Assembly (NCBI GenBank): GCA_017447185.1
Contig: JAFSOC010000004.1
Coordinates: 20,399-84,398, forward strand
Direction of reading: 5' to 3'
DNA: 64,000 nt
From: Clostridia bacterium
GTDB lineage: Bacteria > Bacillota > Clostridia > Christensenellales > Aristaeellaceae
The stretch's first letter is position 1. Every line of letters starts with the position of its first letter. A program made the position numbers and the translations under genes. Below are positions 1 to 8,749 of this stretch, piece by piece. The notes below the pieces were generated by a model. The model did not search any database. It was not told where the DNA came from and saw nothing but the letters and a program-made list of their open reading frames with translations.

Positions 1-314
1 CCATCAACAACACCATCGTGATTTTCGACCGGATCCGTGAGAATCACAAGAAGATGCCCAACGCCCCGAAGGAAGAGGTTACCAACCGCTCCATCAAGGA
101 GAGCCTGGGCCGCACCGTTTGCACCACCCTCACCACCCTGATTACCATCGTGGCTCTGTGCATTCTGGGTGTCGCTTCCATCCGTGAATTCGCCCTGCCC
201 ATTATCGTCGGTATCCTGTCCGGTGTTTACAGCGCCAACATGATCAACGGTTATGTCTGGGCCTTCCTGGAGGAAAAGCGCGCCAGCCGTAAGGCTAAGG
301 GAAAGAAAGCCTGA
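1..314 (+). CDS. secF: Protein translocase subunit SecF, C-terminal part
   Basis: The gene enters from the left edge, so only about 104 C-terminal residues are visible. It shows the SecF signature IVIFDRIREN followed by two hydrophobic segments, TLTTLITIVALCILGV and ALPIIVGILSGVYSANMI, and a basic cytoplasmic tail ending KAKGKKA. SecD/SecF are RND-type membrane proteins that use the proton gradient to help Sec-dependent export. Whether SecD is a separate gene or fused upstream cannot be seen. A strong hairpin terminator follows directly, so the sec unit ends here. Confidence 0.9.
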   Translation, partial: INNTIVIFDRIRENHKKMPNAPKEEVTNRSIKESLGRTVCTTLTTLITIVALCILGVASIREFALPIIVGILSGVYSANMINGYVWAFLEEKRASRKAKGKKA

Positions 315-330
315 TTCTGCCATTTACGGG

Positions 331-370
331 GAGGGACTGTCGCTTGAAGCAGTCCCTCTCTTCCTTTTTT
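331..370 (+). terminator. Rho-independent terminator after secF
   Basis: A 9-bp perfect stem, GAGGGACTG (331-339) with CAGTCCCTC (350-358), is followed by a T-rich run up to 370. It lies just upstream of the recJ ribosome binding site. Confidence 0.85.
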
Positions 371-396
371 CATTCCCGGAAAGGAGAAGCACCCGG

Positions 397-2052
397 ATGC
401 AGTTTATTCCCCGCTCCGCCGCGGATTTCACCCCCCTGGGTTCCCTGCCCGGCTGGCTGAGCGCCCTGCTGCGCTCCCGGGGTGTGGATACGGAGGAGAA
501 AGCATACCGTTTCCTGAATCCGGACCTTTCCGGCCTGCAGGATCCCTTCCTGCTCTCCGGCATGGAGGAAACCGTCCGCCTGATCCGGCACGCTGTCGCG
601 TCCCGGGAGCGGATCATGATCTTCGGCGATTATGACGCGGACGGCGTCTGTGCCACATCCATCCTGCTGGAAACCCTCACCGGGGAAGGCGCTTCCGTGT
701 CCTTCCGCCTGCCGGACCGCCGGAAGGACGGTTACGGCCTGAATGAAAGTGCTGTCCGGGAAATCAGCGAAAAAGCCAGCCTGCTCATTACGGTGGACTG
801 CGGCATCTCCAGCATGGCGGAAGTCGCCCTGGCGAAATCCCTGGGACTGACTGTCATCGTGACGGATCACCATCAGCTGCCGGAAGTCCTTCCCGAAGCG
901 GATGCCATACTGAATCCCCTGATCGGCAATTATCCCTGCCCTTATCTGTGCGGCGCCGGCGTGGCCCTGAAGATCTGCCAGGCGCTGCAGGGAATGGAGG
1001 GCGTACAGAAGCGGCTGGACCTGGCTGCCATCGCCACAGTGGCGGATGTGGTTCCGCTGCTGGAAGAAAACCGGATCATCGTCCGGGAAGGCCTGAAGCG
1101 GATCCAGTCCACAGGCCGCCCCGGCCTGAAGGCGCTGCTGGATGTTGCCGGCACCTCCGCCCCGGTTCAGGCGGATGCCCTCGCCTTCCGTATCGGTCCC
1201 CGGCTGAACGCCGCCGGCCGGCTGGGCGATGCCTCCCTGTGCGTGCAGCTGCTCCTGACCGGGAAACCGGAAAAAGCAGCGGACGTCGCCAGGCAGCTGG
1301 AGGAAATGAACCGCCGGCGGCAGAATATGGAACATGAGATCACGGATGCCGCTTTCCGCAGCATTTCGGAGTCCATGTCCCCGGAAGACCGGGTTCTCAT
1401 CGCCGCGGGCGAAGGCTGGAATCCCGGGCTCATCGGTCTTTCCGCCGGGAAGATCTGTGAGAAGTACTACCGGCCCGCCATCGTGCTGAGCCTGCCGGAG
1501 GACGGCGGTCCCGCCGTGGGATCCTGCCGTTCCATCCCCGGCGTGCATATTTTCGAAATGCTGCAGGCCTGCAGCGACCTGCTGGTCCGTTTCGGCGGAC
1601 ATGCCCAGGCCGCCGGCCTCACCGTGGAGCGGGAAAAGATTCCCGCCCTCCGGGAAAAGCTGAACCGGGTCATCCGGGAAAGCTGTGATGAATCCGTCTT
1701 TGTTCCCCGGCAGGAGTATGACCTGGAGCTGCCCTTCCGGAACTGGACGCCGGAAACCCTGAAGGAACTGGATCTGCTGGAGCCCACCGGCTGCGGCAAT
1801 CCGCCCCCTGTTTTTCTCCTCTCCGGCGCGTCGGTGCAGTCCATGCGCCGCGTCGGCCGGGACCTGAGCCATCTGCAGCTCTCCCTGGTCACCCCGGAGA
1901 ACACTCTCGTCCGTGGGATTGCCTTCTTCATGGGCGAAGAGGCGGAGAAGGACCACATGGATGTGGACCTGCTGTACCGCCCCGTAAGGAATGAATTCAA
2001 CGGCCGCGTCTCCGTGGAGGCGCAGGTCTCCGCGCTCCGCGCGAGCGTATAA
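397..2052 (+). CDS. recJ: Single-stranded-DNA-specific exonuclease RecJ
   Basis: A 551-residue DHH-family 5'-3' ssDNA exonuclease acting in RecF-pathway recombination and mismatch/base-excision repair. Metal-binding motifs are visible: DYDADG at about residues 78-83, VDCG near 133-136 and DHH at 157-159. The DHHA1 motif RFGGHAQAAGL follows near residue 400, then an OB-like C-terminal domain. The ATG at 397 is chosen because AAGGAG lies 10 bases upstream; an open frame reaching back to 253 runs through the secF end and its terminator and is unlikely to be translated. The length is typical of the shorter Firmicutes RecJ. rel follows after 45 bases. Confidence 0.95.
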   Translation: MQFIPRSAADFTPLGSLPGWLSALLRSRGVDTEEKAYRFLNPDLSGLQDPFLLSGMEETVRLIRHAVASRERIMIFGDYDADGVCATSILLETLTGEGASVSFRLPDRRKDGYGLNESAVREISEKASLLITVDCGISSMAEVALAKSLGLTVIVTDHHQLPEVLPEADAILNPLIGNYPCPYLCGAGVALKICQALQGMEGVQKRLDLAAIATVADVVPLLEENRIIVREGLKRIQSTGRPGLKALLDVAGTSAPVQADALAFRIGPRLNAAGRLGDASLCVQLLLTGKPEKAADVARQLEEMNRRRQNMEHEITDAAFRSISESMSPEDRVLIAAGEGWNPGLIGLSAGKICEKYYRPAIVLSLPEDGGPAVGSCRSIPGVHIFEMLQACSDLLVRFGGHAQAAGLTVEREKIPALREKLNRVIRESCDESVFVPRQEYDLELPFRNWTPETLKELDLLEPTGCGNPPPVFLLSGASVQSMRRVGRDLSHLQLSLVTPENTLVRGIAFFMGEEAEKDHMDVDLLYRPVRNEFNGRVSVEAQVSALRASV

Positions 2053-2097
2053 ACCACTGATTCTGCTGGAAATGATGAAGCGGAAGGAGGGATTGAA

Positions 2098-4302
2098 ATG
2101 GCTTTCACATCGTATGAAGCAATGCCGCTGGACCAGATGCTGAACCGGGTGCAGAAATACCACCCCGGCGACGGCTATAAGCTGGTGGAGCGTGCCTGGC
2201 GTTTTGCCGAAAAGGCGCATGAAGGACAGGTCCGCAAATCCGGCGAGCCCTATTTCACCCACCCCTGCCTCGTGGCCTCAATCCTGACGGATCTCATGAT
2301 CGACCCGCCCACCATCGCCGCCGGCCTCCTGCATGACACCGTGGAGGACTGCGAAGGCATTACCCTGGAAACCATCCGCTCCGAGTTCGGCGATGAAGTG
2401 GCCGACCTGGTGGACGGTGTTACAAAGCTGAACAAACTGGACTTTGCCAACCGGGAGGAAGCCCAGGCCGAATCCCTCCGGAAAATGATCCTGGCCATGT
2501 CCCGGGATATCCGCGTCGTGCTGATCAAGCTGGCGGACCGGCTGCATAACATGCGCACCCTGCGTTTCCAGCCGGAGGACCGGCGCCTGGCCATCGCCCG
2601 GGAAACGCTGGATATCTATGCTCCCCTGGCGCACCGCCTCGGCGTGTACGCCCTGAAGCAGGAGCTGGAGGACCTTTCCCTCAAGTATATCGATCCGGAC
2701 GGATACAACCGCATTGTCCACCTGGTGGGCATGAAGCGGGCCGAGCGGGAGGAGAGCATCCGCCTGGTGATCACCGAGCTTTCCGAGCGGCTGGACCAGC
2801 AGCATATCCATTACGATATCGACGGCCGTTCCAAGCACTTCTATTCCATCTACCGCAAGATGGTGCTCCAGCAGAAATCCTTTGACCAGATTTACGACCT
2901 GATCGCCATCCGCGTCATTGTGGACACCATTCCGGACTGCTATACTGTGCTCGGCATCGTCCATACCCTGTGGAACCAGGTGCCCGGACGGTTCAAGGAT
3001 TATATCTCCGTCCCCAAGGCCAACATGTACCAGTCCCTGCACACCACCGTCGTCGGCGGCCGCAAGATTCCCTTCCCCTTCGAAGTGCAGATCCGCACCT
3101 GGGAAATGCACCGGGTTGCGGAATACGGCATCGCCGCCCACTGGCGCTACAAGGAAGGCGCGACCGCTGAGGATAACCTGGATCACAAGCTGTTCTGGGT
3201 CCGCCAGATGCTGGACTGGCAGACGGAAACCCGGGACTCCCGTGAGTTCCTGGATACCCTGAAGACGGATCTTTTCTCCGAGGAAGTGTTCCTTTTCACC
3301 CCCAAGGGCGATGTCATTTCCATGCCCAAAGGCGCCACCCCGCTGGACTTTGCCTACCGGATCCACTCCGCCGTCGGCAATCAGTGCGTCGGCGCCCGGA
3401 TCAACGGCAAGATCGTCCCCCTGGATACCGTGCTGGAAACCGGCGACCGCGTGGAAATCATCACTTCCGCCTCCTCCAAGGGACCGGGTACCGACTGGCT
3501 CCGGATCTGCAAGACGCCGCAGGCGAAGGCCAAGATCCGCCAGTTCCTGAAGAAGGCCCTGAAAGAAGAAAACATCGAGCTCGGCCGGAGCATTATTGAA
3601 AAGGAATGCACCCGCCGGGGCGTGCGCATGAGCGATATCGTCAGGCCGGAGTATTACGAGCCGCTCCTGCGGAAATACGGTTTCCTGGATTTCGAGGATA
3701 TCTGCGGCGCGGTCGGTTACGGCGGCATGGCGGCCGTGTATGTGGTCACCCGCCTCATCGAGGAGCAGAAGGCGAAGGAATCGCCGGCTGCAAGCGTAAA
3801 ATCCGTGGACGATCTCGTAACCGCCGAGCAGCGGCTTTCCCAGCGCCGCGCGCATCACGGCATCGTGATGACCGGCAGCGAGGACCTGGATATCCCGGTC
3901 CGCTTTGCCAAGTGCTGCTCCCCGGTTCCCGGCGATGAAATCGTCGGCTATATCACCCGCGGCCGCGGCGTCACCATCCATAAGGCGGAATGCGTCAACG
4001 CCGCCGCCGGCGAGGATGAGCGGAAGGTTGCCGTTGAATGGGCCATGGACGGGGAAGGCACCTTCTCCGCGACGATTACGATCCTTGCCTACGACCGGGT
4101 CAATATGCTCGGCGAAATTGCAACCATCATCGGCGAAAACGGCGTGTCCATCCGCGCCGCTTCCATCCAGTCCAGCGGCAAAACGCGGATTTCCACCCTG
4201 CGCCTCACGCTGGACGTCCATACCCGCGAGGAGATGGACCGCGTCATCAACGCCCTCCGCAACAAGTCCGACATCCTGGATGTCTACCGCACGACTACAT
4301 GA
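2098..4302 (+). CDS. relA: Bifunctional (p)ppGpp synthetase/hydrolase Rel
   Basis: A 734-residue long RelA/SpoT homologue controlling the stringent response. In order: an HD hydrolase domain (FTHP at about 53-56, HD of HDTVEDC at 79-80), a synthetase domain (RSKHFYSIYRKM, then DLIAIRVIV), a TGS domain (FTPKGDVISMPKGATPLDFAYRIH), a Zn-finger/helical region with an intact CC pair (AKCCSPVPGD), and a C-terminal ACT domain. Both catalytic halves look intact, as expected for the single Rel of Firmicutes. GGAAGGAGG lies 7 bases before the ATG. Often neighboured by dtd and recJ in this phylum, as here. Confidence 0.96.
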   Translation: MAFTSYEAMPLDQMLNRVQKYHPGDGYKLVERAWRFAEKAHEGQVRKSGEPYFTHPCLVASILTDLMIDPPTIAAGLLHDTVEDCEGITLETIRSEFGDEVADLVDGVTKLNKLDFANREEAQAESLRKMILAMSRDIRVVLIKLADRLHNMRTLRFQPEDRRLAIARETLDIYAPLAHRLGVYALKQELEDLSLKYIDPDGYNRIVHLVGMKRAEREESIRLVITELSERLDQQHIHYDIDGRSKHFYSIYRKMVLQQKSFDQIYDLIAIRVIVDTIPDCYTVLGIVHTLWNQVPGRFKDYISVPKANMYQSLHTTVVGGRKIPFPFEVQIRTWEMHRVAEYGIAAHWRYKEGATAEDNLDHKLFWVRQMLDWQTETRDSREFLDTLKTDLFSEEVFLFTPKGDVISMPKGATPLDFAYRIHSAVGNQCVGARINGKIVPLDTVLETGDRVEIITSASSKGPGTDWLRICKTPQAKAKIRQFLKKALKEENIELGRSIIEKECTRRGVRMSDIVRPEYYEPLLRKYGFLDFEDICGAVGYGGMAAVYVVTRLIEEQKAKESPAASVKSVDDLVTAEQRLSQRRAHHGIVMTGSEDLDIPVRFAKCCSPVPGDEIVGYITRGRGVTIHKAECVNAAAGEDERKVAVEWAMDGEGTFSATITILAYDRVNMLGEIATIIGENGVSIRAASIQSSGKTRISTLRLTLDVHTREEMDRVINALRNKSDILDVYRTTT

Positions 4303-4307
4303 TCAGT

Positions 4308-4380
4308 GATTAGTTGTTAGTGGTTAGTGGTTGGAAAAAGTCTCTCACTAAAAACTAATAACTAAAAACTGGCAACTAAA
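4308..4380. repeat. Intergenic heptad repeat array A, two opposed arms
   Basis: Between rel and dtd. The left arm (4308-4334) reads in 7-base steps GATTAGT TGTTAGT GGTTAGT GGTTGG. The right arm (4347-4380) carries the complementary form ACTAAAA ACTAATA ACTAAAA ACTGGCA ACTAAA. The arms could fold into an imperfect hairpin. Related arrays lie at 48653-48690 and 51294-51342. Confidence 0.75.
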
Positions 4381-4398
4381 GAAGGAGTGACATGACGT

Positions 4399-4848
4399 AT
4401 GCGCTGCGTTGTCCAGAGGGTTTCCTCCTCTTCCGTCACCGTGAACGGGACCGTCTCCGGCCAGATTGATGCCGGACTGATGGTTCTCATCGGCGTTTCC
4501 GTCGACGACACCGAGGCAGATCTGAAGTATATGGCGGAAAAGGTTCCAAACCTCCGCATCTTTGATGATGAAAACGGCGTCATGAACCGCTCCGTGCTGG
4601 ATGTGGGCGGCAGCATCCTGGCCGTCTCCCAGTTCACCCTATACGGGGATGCCCGGGGAGGCCGCCGGCCTTCCTATATCAGGGCCGCCAAGCCGGACAA
4701 GGCGGATGCGCTCTATGAGCAGCTGATCGCCCGCTGGCGGGAAAAAGGCGTCCATGTGGAGACCGGCATTTTCCGTACGGATATGAAGGTTGCCCTCGTC
4801 AACGACGGCCCCGTCACCATCCTCCTTGACAGCGAAAAACAGTTCTGA
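4399..4848 (+). CDS. dtd: D-aminoacyl-tRNA deacylase
   Basis: A 149-residue protein of the DTD family, which hydrolyses D-amino acids mischarged on tRNA. It begins MRCVVQRV and carries the two active-site motifs of the family, SQFTLYGD (about residues 76-83) and the C-terminal [11 protein letters not shown] containing the cross-subunit GP motif. Length matches the family norm of about 145-150. GAAGGAG sits upstream; an ATG at 4391 is in another frame. It is preceded by the heptad-repeat spacer and followed after 12 bases by the MBL gene, so the two are probably co-transcribed. Confidence 0.95.
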   Translation: MRCVVQRVSSSSVTVNGTVSGQIDAGLMVLIGVSVDDTEADLKYMAEKVPNLRIFDDENGVMNRSVLDVGGSILAVSQFTLYGDARGGRRPSYIRAAKPDKADALYEQLIARWREKGVHVETGIFRTDMKVALVNDGPVTILLDSEKQF

Positions 4849-4860
4849 GGAAACCGGCTT

Positions 4861-5445
4861 ATGAAGATTACGTGTGTAACTGTCGGCCCCGTGGCCACCT
4901 GCTGCTATCTCCTTTCCCGGGAAGACGCCTCCGAATGCATCGTCATCGATCCCGGCGACGAGCCGGAGCGGATTCTCCGCGCCGCAGCCGGGAAGCACAT
5001 CGCGGCGATTCTCCTGACCCACGGCCACTTCGATCATATCGGCGCGGTTTCCGCCCTCGCGAAGGACGGGACCCCGATCCTGATCCATGCCCTGGACGCG
5101 GATATGCTGACCGATCCGAAGCGGAACGCCTCCCTTGCCCTGCTGCGCGCTCCGGTCTCCGCCTGTCCCGCGACGGACCTGCTCCGGGACGGTGACCGCC
5201 GTACCCTTGCCGGTCTGGAAATTGAAGTTATTCACACCCCCGGTCATACGCCCGGCAGCGTCTGCTACCGGATCGGGGATCACCTGTTTACCGGCGATAC
5301 GCTCTTTGCGGACGGCTGGGGCCGTACCGATCTGCCCGGAGGCGACGAGCACGCGATTATGGCTTCCCTCCGGCAGGTGATTCCCCTCGCCAGGACCATG
5401 CCCTTCCATCCCGGCCACGGGGACGATCAGGTATGTGTGCTATGA
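4861..5445 (+). CDS. MBL-fold metallo-hydrolase (glyoxalase II-like)
   Basis: A 194-residue metallo-beta-lactamase-fold hydrolase. The dinuclear metal motif THGHFDH spans residues 53-59, with further ligands in HTPGHTPGS and in the C-terminal FHPGHG. It resembles the YqgX/GloB-like small hydrolases that usually follow dtd/rel in Clostridia; glyoxalase II activity is possible but not shown. Its stop overlaps the start of hemZ, indicating translational coupling. GAGG lies 10-12 bases before the ATG. Confidence 0.88.
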   Translation: MKITCVTVGPVATCCYLLSREDASECIVIDPGDEPERILRAAAGKHIAAILLTHGHFDHIGAVSALAKDGTPILIHALDADMLTDPKRNASLALLRAPVSACPATDLLRDGDRRTLAGLEIEVIHTPGHTPGSVCYRIGDHLFTGDTLFADGWGRTDLPGGDEHAIMASLRQVIPLARTMPFHPGHGDDQVCVL

Positions 5446-6905
5446 ACGGTGAATTATCTTCCGCCCTGGAGACCATCGGACCGGAGCTGCTCGCCATGAC
5501 CCGGCTTTTCGGCCTTCCGGACGGGTACTGGGATCCCCCCGCGCGCTATGTGATGCATGCGGAAGAACTCCCGGACCTTTACCGGATTGCCTTCACCTTT
5601 GATGCCCTGTCCGCGGAGCGCACCGCCCCGGTCCCTTCGGAAGCGGATCCCCACCTGCAGGCGCTTCACCGCCGCCGCGCGGCGCGCCGCCTCTGCAAGC
5701 AGGCGCTCTATGACCTGCTGCGGAAGATGACCGGTATTCATCCCCCCTGGGGCAGCCTCACCGGCGTCCGCCCCACCCATCTGATGCTGGAAGCCCTGGC
5801 GGAAGGCCTCTCTCCGGAAGCGGCTGTCCGGCGTCTCGTCACCGAATATGACGTAACCCTGCCGAAGGCGGAACTGCTGGCGGAAATCGCCGCGGTCCAG
5901 CGGAAGCTTCCGGCTCCCGGCGATGCCTTCATGGATGTGTATATCGGCATTCCCTTCTGCACAACCCGCTGCGCCTACTGCTCCTTCTCCTCCGGGGAAA
6001 TCGGCAACGGGCGGCTTGTCACGCCCTATATGGAGGCACTGGAAAAGGAAATCCGTGCCTGCGCCCCGCTGATCCGCCGCAGCGGCCGGTCCCTCCGGGC
6101 GCTGTATGTGGGCGGCGGCACGCCCACCGCCCTGCCGGAAAAGGAGTTCCGCCGCCTGCTGGATATCATCCGCGGCTGTTTCCCGGACGCCTGTGAAACC
6201 ACGGTGGAAGCCGGCCGTCCGGACACCCTTTCCCGGGACAAGCTCCGGGCCATCCGGGAAGCGGAAATCTCCCGGATCTCCATCAATCCGCAGACCATGA
6301 ACGACCGGACCCTGCAGGTTATCGGCCGGGCCCATACCGCGCAGCAGGTCCGGGAAGCCTATGCCCTGGCCCGGGAGGAAAACATCCCGCATATCAATAT
6401 GGATGTGATCGCCGGCCTTCCCGGTGAGGAAGAGCCCGATTTCGCACGGACCATGGAGGCAGCGGTCCGCCTGCATCCGGAAAGCCTCACCGTCCATACC
6501 CTGGCCATCAAGCGTTCCTCCCGCATGAGCCTGGAGAACGCGCCCCTGCCGGACGGCGAAAAGACCGCCCGCATGGTGGATCTCGGGCTGCAGACCGCCC
6601 GCGCACTGGGCATGGAGCCCTATTACCTTTACCGCCAGAAGTATATGGCCGGCAACCTGGAGAACACCGGTTACGCCCTTCCGGGCCACGCTTGCCTGTA
6701 TAACGTGGATATCATGGAGGAAACCTCCCATATCCTCGCCCTCGGCGCCGGCGGCATCTCCAAGCGGATCTGGCCGGACGAAGGCCATATCACCCGCGCG
6801 CCGAACGTCAGCAACATTCAGGAATACATTTCCCGCGTGGAGGAAATGATTCAGCGTAAATCTGATCTGTTTCTGCAGGACCCTGCATCACAGAATGAAC
6901 CATAA
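5433..6905 (+). CDS. hemZ: Coproporphyrinogen dehydrogenase HemZ-type radical SAM protein
   Basis: A 490-residue HemN-like radical SAM protein of the HemZ group. The cluster motif C-x3-C-x2-C is at residues 176, 180 and 183 (PFCTTRCAYCSF), followed by the SAM-binding GGGTPTAL. The 160-residue N-terminal region is the HemZ hallmark. The family is linked to anaerobic oxidative decarboxylation of coproporphyrinogen III, but no other haem genes are in the window, so the substrate is inferred by family only. Two starts are possible, 5433 or 5442; the latter gives an ATGA overlap with the MBL stop. Neither has a clear Shine-Dalgarno, consistent with coupling. Confidence 0.88.
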   Translation: MCAMNGELSSALETIGPELLAMTRLFGLPDGYWDPPARYVMHAEELPDLYRIAFTFDALSAERTAPVPSEADPHLQALHRRRAARRLCKQALYDLLRKMTGIHPPWGSLTGVRPTHLMLEALAEGLSPEAAVRRLVTEYDVTLPKAELLAEIAAVQRKLPAPGDAFMDVYIGIPFCTTRCAYCSFSSGEIGNGRLVTPYMEALEKEIRACAPLIRRSGRSLRALYVGGGTPTALPEKEFRRLLDIIRGCFPDACETTVEAGRPDTLSRDKLRAIREAEISRISINPQTMNDRTLQVIGRAHTAQQVREAYALAREENIPHINMDVIAGLPGEEEPDFARTMEAAVRLHPESLTVHTLAIKRSSRMSLENAPLPDGEKTARMVDLGLQTARALGMEPYYLYRQKYMAGNLENTGYALPGHACLYNVDIMEETSHILALGAGGISKRIWPDEGHITRAPNVSNIQEYISRVEEMIQRKSDLFLQDPASQNEP

Positions 6906-6917
6906 GGAGGAAAAACC

Positions 6918-8672
6918 ATGAACGACCGCTGGGATCTCTCTTATCTTTACAAGGGCTTTGACGATGAAGCCTTCCGCCGGGACCTGGAATCCCTGCCGCA
7001 GGAAGTGGAACGCCTGCAGGCGCTCATCGCGGATGAATCCCTCACGCCCCTTAAGAAGCTGGAGTGCTTCCAGGAAGAGGAGGACAAGCTCAGTGCCAGA
7101 GTGGATGCCCTGATGAATTTCACCATGTGCACCCTCGCTGTCGACGCGACGAACGCGGAAGCCTGCGCCGCGGATGACCAGCTGATGACCGCCTTCACTT
7201 CCCTGGAAATGCTCTCCTCCGCCTTCACCCGCTTTGTGGCCGGGCTGGACAACCTGGAAGAGCTCATTGCTGCTTCCCCGAAGCTGCAGGCTGTTGCCTT
7301 CGCCCTGCGGGAAAAGAAGGACGAAGCAGAGCATCTGCTTCCCCCGGCTGCCGAGCCCTGGATGCTGGAAATGCAGCTTTCCGGCGGAAACGCCTTCAGC
7401 CAGCTGCGGGATAAACTGGATTCCACCCTGTCCGTGGATTACCGGGAGGAGCATCTGCCCCTGGCCGCTGTCCGCGGCAAGGCATATGATCCGGATCCTG
7501 CCGTCCGCAGGGATGCGTATGAAGCAGAGCTGGCGGCCTATCCGAAGATGGACCTGCCCATGTCCTTCTGCCTGAACAGCATCAAGATGGAAGCCCGCAC
7601 CCTGGCAAAGGCCCGCGGCTTTGACTCCGTGCTGGATATGACCCTGCATTCCAGCCGCATGGACCGCGCCACGCTGGATGCCATGTGGAACGCCATCCGG
7701 AAATACCTGCCGGACTTCCGCCGCTACCTGAAGGCCAAAGGCCGGCTTCTCGGCCATGCAAACGGCCTGCCCTTCTACGACCTGTTTGCGCCTGTGGGGG
7801 AAAGCACCCGCACCTTCTCCATTGAGGAAGCGCGCGCAACCCTCATCCGGGAAATGGGCAAGTTCACCCCGGAAATGGCGAAATTCATGGATAACGCTTT
7901 TGAACAGCGCTGGATTGACCTGTATCCCCGGGACGGAAAAACCGGCGGCGCCTTCTGCTCCCCTGTCCATTTTGCGGACCGTTCCCTGGTCATGACCAAC
8001 TTCCAGGGCAGCTTCTCCGATGTCAGCACCCTGGCGCATGAGCTGGGCCATGCCTGGCACAACCGCTGCCTGGCCGGTCTGCCCTATTCCCTGATCGATA
8101 CGCCGATGCCCCTGGCGGAGACCGCCAGCATCTTCAATGAGACCATGCTATCCTGGCAGGTGCTGTCCTCCTGCACGCCGCAGGAGCGCCTCTATCTCCT
8201 GGAAAACGGCCTCATGGAAGCCACCCAGACCGTGGTGGATATTTACAGCCGCTTCCTCTTTGAGAGCGAAGTGATCGATACCCGCGCGAACCACAGCATG
8301 TCCGTGGACGAACTGAAGGATGCCATGATCCGTGCCCAGAAGGAAAGCTACGGCGACGGCTTGGATGAAAGCTTCCTGCATCCCTATATGTGGGCCTGCA
8401 AGAGCCATTATTACTCTTCCGGCTATAACTTCTACAACTTCCCCTATGCCTTCGGCCTCCTCTTCGGCAAGGGCGTCTTTGCCCGCTGGCTGGAAAAGGG
8501 AGAAGCCTTCGTGCCGGATTACTGCCGGCTCCTGCGCTTCTGCGGCAGCGCGCCCGTGGCGGAAGTGGCCGCCAGCGTGGGCATCGATGTCCGCAGCGAA
8601 GATTTCTGGTGCTCCTCCCTGGAGGTCATCCGGAAGGATATCGACGAGTTCTGCCGCCTGGCGGAGACGTAA
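6918..8672 (+). CDS. pepF: M3 family oligoendopeptidase (PepF-like)
   Basis: A 584-residue cytoplasmic zinc oligopeptidase. The catalytic HELGH is at residues 374-378, with the third zinc ligand Glu in ETASIFNE about 25 residues later. The N-terminal helical region and C-terminal GYNFYNFPYAFGLLFG match PepF/M3B enzymes that cut peptides of roughly 7-17 residues. No signal peptide is visible. AAGGAGG precedes the ATG, and the gene begins 12 bases after hemZ. It is the last gene of the plus-strand run and ends at a strong hairpin. Confidence 0.93.
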   Translation: MNDRWDLSYLYKGFDDEAFRRDLESLPQEVERLQALIADESLTPLKKLECFQEEEDKLSARVDALMNFTMCTLAVDATNAEACAADDQLMTAFTSLEMLSSAFTRFVAGLDNLEELIAASPKLQAVAFALREKKDEAEHLLPPAAEPWMLEMQLSGGNAFSQLRDKLDSTLSVDYREEHLPLAAVRGKAYDPDPAVRRDAYEAELAAYPKMDLPMSFCLNSIKMEARTLAKARGFDSVLDMTLHSSRMDRATLDAMWNAIRKYLPDFRRYLKAKGRLLGHANGLPFYDLFAPVGESTRTFSIEEARATLIREMGKFTPEMAKFMDNAFEQRWIDLYPRDGKTGGAFCSPVHFADRSLVMTNFQGSFSDVSTLAHELGHAWHNRCLAGLPYSLIDTPMPLAETASIFNETMLSWQVLSSCTPQERLYLLENGLMEATQTVVDIYSRFLFESEVIDTRANHSMSVDELKDAMIRAQKESYGDGLDESFLHPYMWACKSHYYSSGYNFYNFPYAFGLLFGKGVFARWLEKGEAFVPDYCRLLRFCGSAPVAEVAASVGIDVRSEDFWCSSLEVIRKDIDEFCRLAET

Positions 8673-8691
8673 TCCGTTTCAGGTATGTAAA

Positions 8692-8729
8692 AACCGGCGC
8701 GAAATGAGATCGCGCCGGTTGTTTTTTTT
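8692..8729. terminator. Bidirectional-type terminator between pepF and glyS
   Basis: An 11-bp perfect stem, AACCGGCGCGA (8692-8702) with TCGCGCCGGTT (8710-8720), is followed by eight T on the plus strand. It serves pepF and, being symmetric, may also end glyS. Confidence 0.9.
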
Positions 8730-8749
8730 GCTATTTTGTTCCGGATGAA

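Noticed and set aside
370-4221. Long minus-strand frames opposite recJ and rel
   Set aside because: Both plus-strand genes carry full catalytic motifs, so the minus frames are compositional shadows.
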